From Sphingobacteriales bacterium (GTDB lineage: Bacteria > Bacteroidota > Bacteroidia > Chitinophagales > Chitinophagaceae), in assembly GCA_023251215.1 (NCBI GenBank), contig JAHEZF010000054.1, forward strand, positions 1 to 6,504: DNA of 6,504 bases, read 5' to 3'. Position numbers and translations under genes: made by a program. Numbering within the stretch: the first letter of the stretch is position 1; every line of letters begins with the position of its first letter. Shown here one piece after another: positions 6,166 through 6,504 of this stretch. The notes under the pieces were generated by a model. It was given only the letters and a program-made list of their open reading frames with translations, was not told the origin of the DNA and did no database searches.

Positions 6166-6177
6166 CCCCTTCAGGGG
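6166..6177 (+). repeat. Small GC-rich inverted repeat in the sod leader
   Basis: CCCC-TTCA-GGGG forms a four-pair stem with a four-base loop (five pairs if the loop is two), followed by ACGGGGGC. It stands out as an almost pure G/C block in an AT-rich spacer, 23 bases before the sod ATG. Its role is unknown: an RNA leader hairpin or a relic of a dispersed repeat are both possible. Confidence 0.5.
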
Positions 6178-6200
6178 ACGGGGGCAAACATTTTATAGTT

Positions 6201-6504
6201 ATGGCATTTACATTACCGGCTCTTCCTTATGCGCATGATGCACTGGAACCGCATATTGACACCCTGACCATGCAGATACATCATGGCAAACATCACCAGG
6301 CTTATGTTGACAATCTGAACAAAGCCATTACCGGCACACCTAATGAACATAAATCATTGGAAGAATTAGTGGCTGTTGCAGGATCTATCTCGCCTGCCGT
6401 ACGCAATAATGGTGGTGGCCACTGGAACCATAGTTTCTTTTGGGAAAGTTTATCGCCCAATAGTAGCGGCATTCCATCAGGGAAACTCGCCGATGCTATC
6501 AACC
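6201..6504 (+). CDS. sodA: Superoxide dismutase, Mn-type Fe/Mn family, N-terminal part (cut by window edge)
   Basis: The enzyme converts superoxide to oxygen and hydrogen peroxide, usually in the cytoplasm. An ATG at 6201 opens 101 complete codons to the window edge, about half of a typical 200-residue protein. It begins [20 protein letters not shown], the classic family N-terminus. Metal ligand H27 lies in [10 protein letters not shown] (26-35) and the second ligand H77 in [11 protein letters not shown] (71-81). Gly73, four residues before H77, is where iron enzymes carry the active-site Gln and manganese enzymes carry Gly, so this part looks Mn-type or cambialistic. The last two metal ligands lie beyond the window, so metal choice is not settled. 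No signal peptide is present. It appears to be its own transcription unit after the palindrome at 6041-6058. Confidence 0.93.
   Translation, partial: MAFTLPALPYAHDALEPHIDTLTMQIHHGKHHQAYVDNLNKAITGTPNEHKSLEELVAVAGSISPAVRNNGGGHWNHSFFWESLSPNSSGIPSGKLADAIN

Noticed and set aside
6302..6502. Minus-strand open frame of 66 codons opposite sod
   Set aside because: It is antisense to a clear superoxide dismutase with intact metal ligands.

Overview
The window looks like an ordinary chromosomal stretch from a member of the Bacteroidota, probably Chitinophagaceae or a close relative. This is an inference from protein sequence style (for example APMEDVSDPPFR in the Dus protein and GFPAN in the peroxidase), AT-rich spacers, starts without a clear Shine-Dalgarno sequence, and several matches to the Bacteroidota -7 promoter element TAnnTTTG. 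No mobile element, CRISPR array, tRNA or rRNA was seen.

Left part (1-2012, minus strand): three membrane and lipid genes read right to left. They are a CPBP-family intramembrane protease, cdsA (CDP-diacylglycerol synthase) overlapping it by 11 bp, and then the first 34 codons of what looks like a phosphatidylserine decarboxylase, cut by the window edge. CdsA makes CDP-diacylglycerol. A PS synthase, not in this window, would use it, and Psd would turn the resulting PS into phosphatidylethanolamine.

Middle (2013-5266): a 94-bp divergent spacer carries a perfect 34-bp AT-only-core palindrome built from a 14-bp tandem repeat. It leads into a plus-strand DusB-type tRNA-dihydrouridine synthase gene. 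Converging on that gene is a minus-strand pair: a class-3-like aldehyde dehydrogenase followed, through an ATGA stop/start overlap, by a glutathione-peroxidase-family protein with an N-terminal membrane segment. Together the pair could detoxify lipid peroxides and the aldehydes derived from them.

Right part (5267-6504, plus strand): tadA (tRNA adenosine deaminase) is followed after 4 bp by a 99-codon gene of unknown function with a winged-helix-like layout. The stop codon of that gene sits in the centre of a perfect 18-bp palindrome that may act as a terminator. After a 151-bp spacer with a good promoter candidate, a Mn-type superoxide dismutase gene runs off the right edge.

Nothing here is clearly a new biological system. 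The best items for a second look are the 34-bp palindrome in front of dus, the stop-codon palindrome, the small tadA-linked protein and the membrane-anchored peroxidase.
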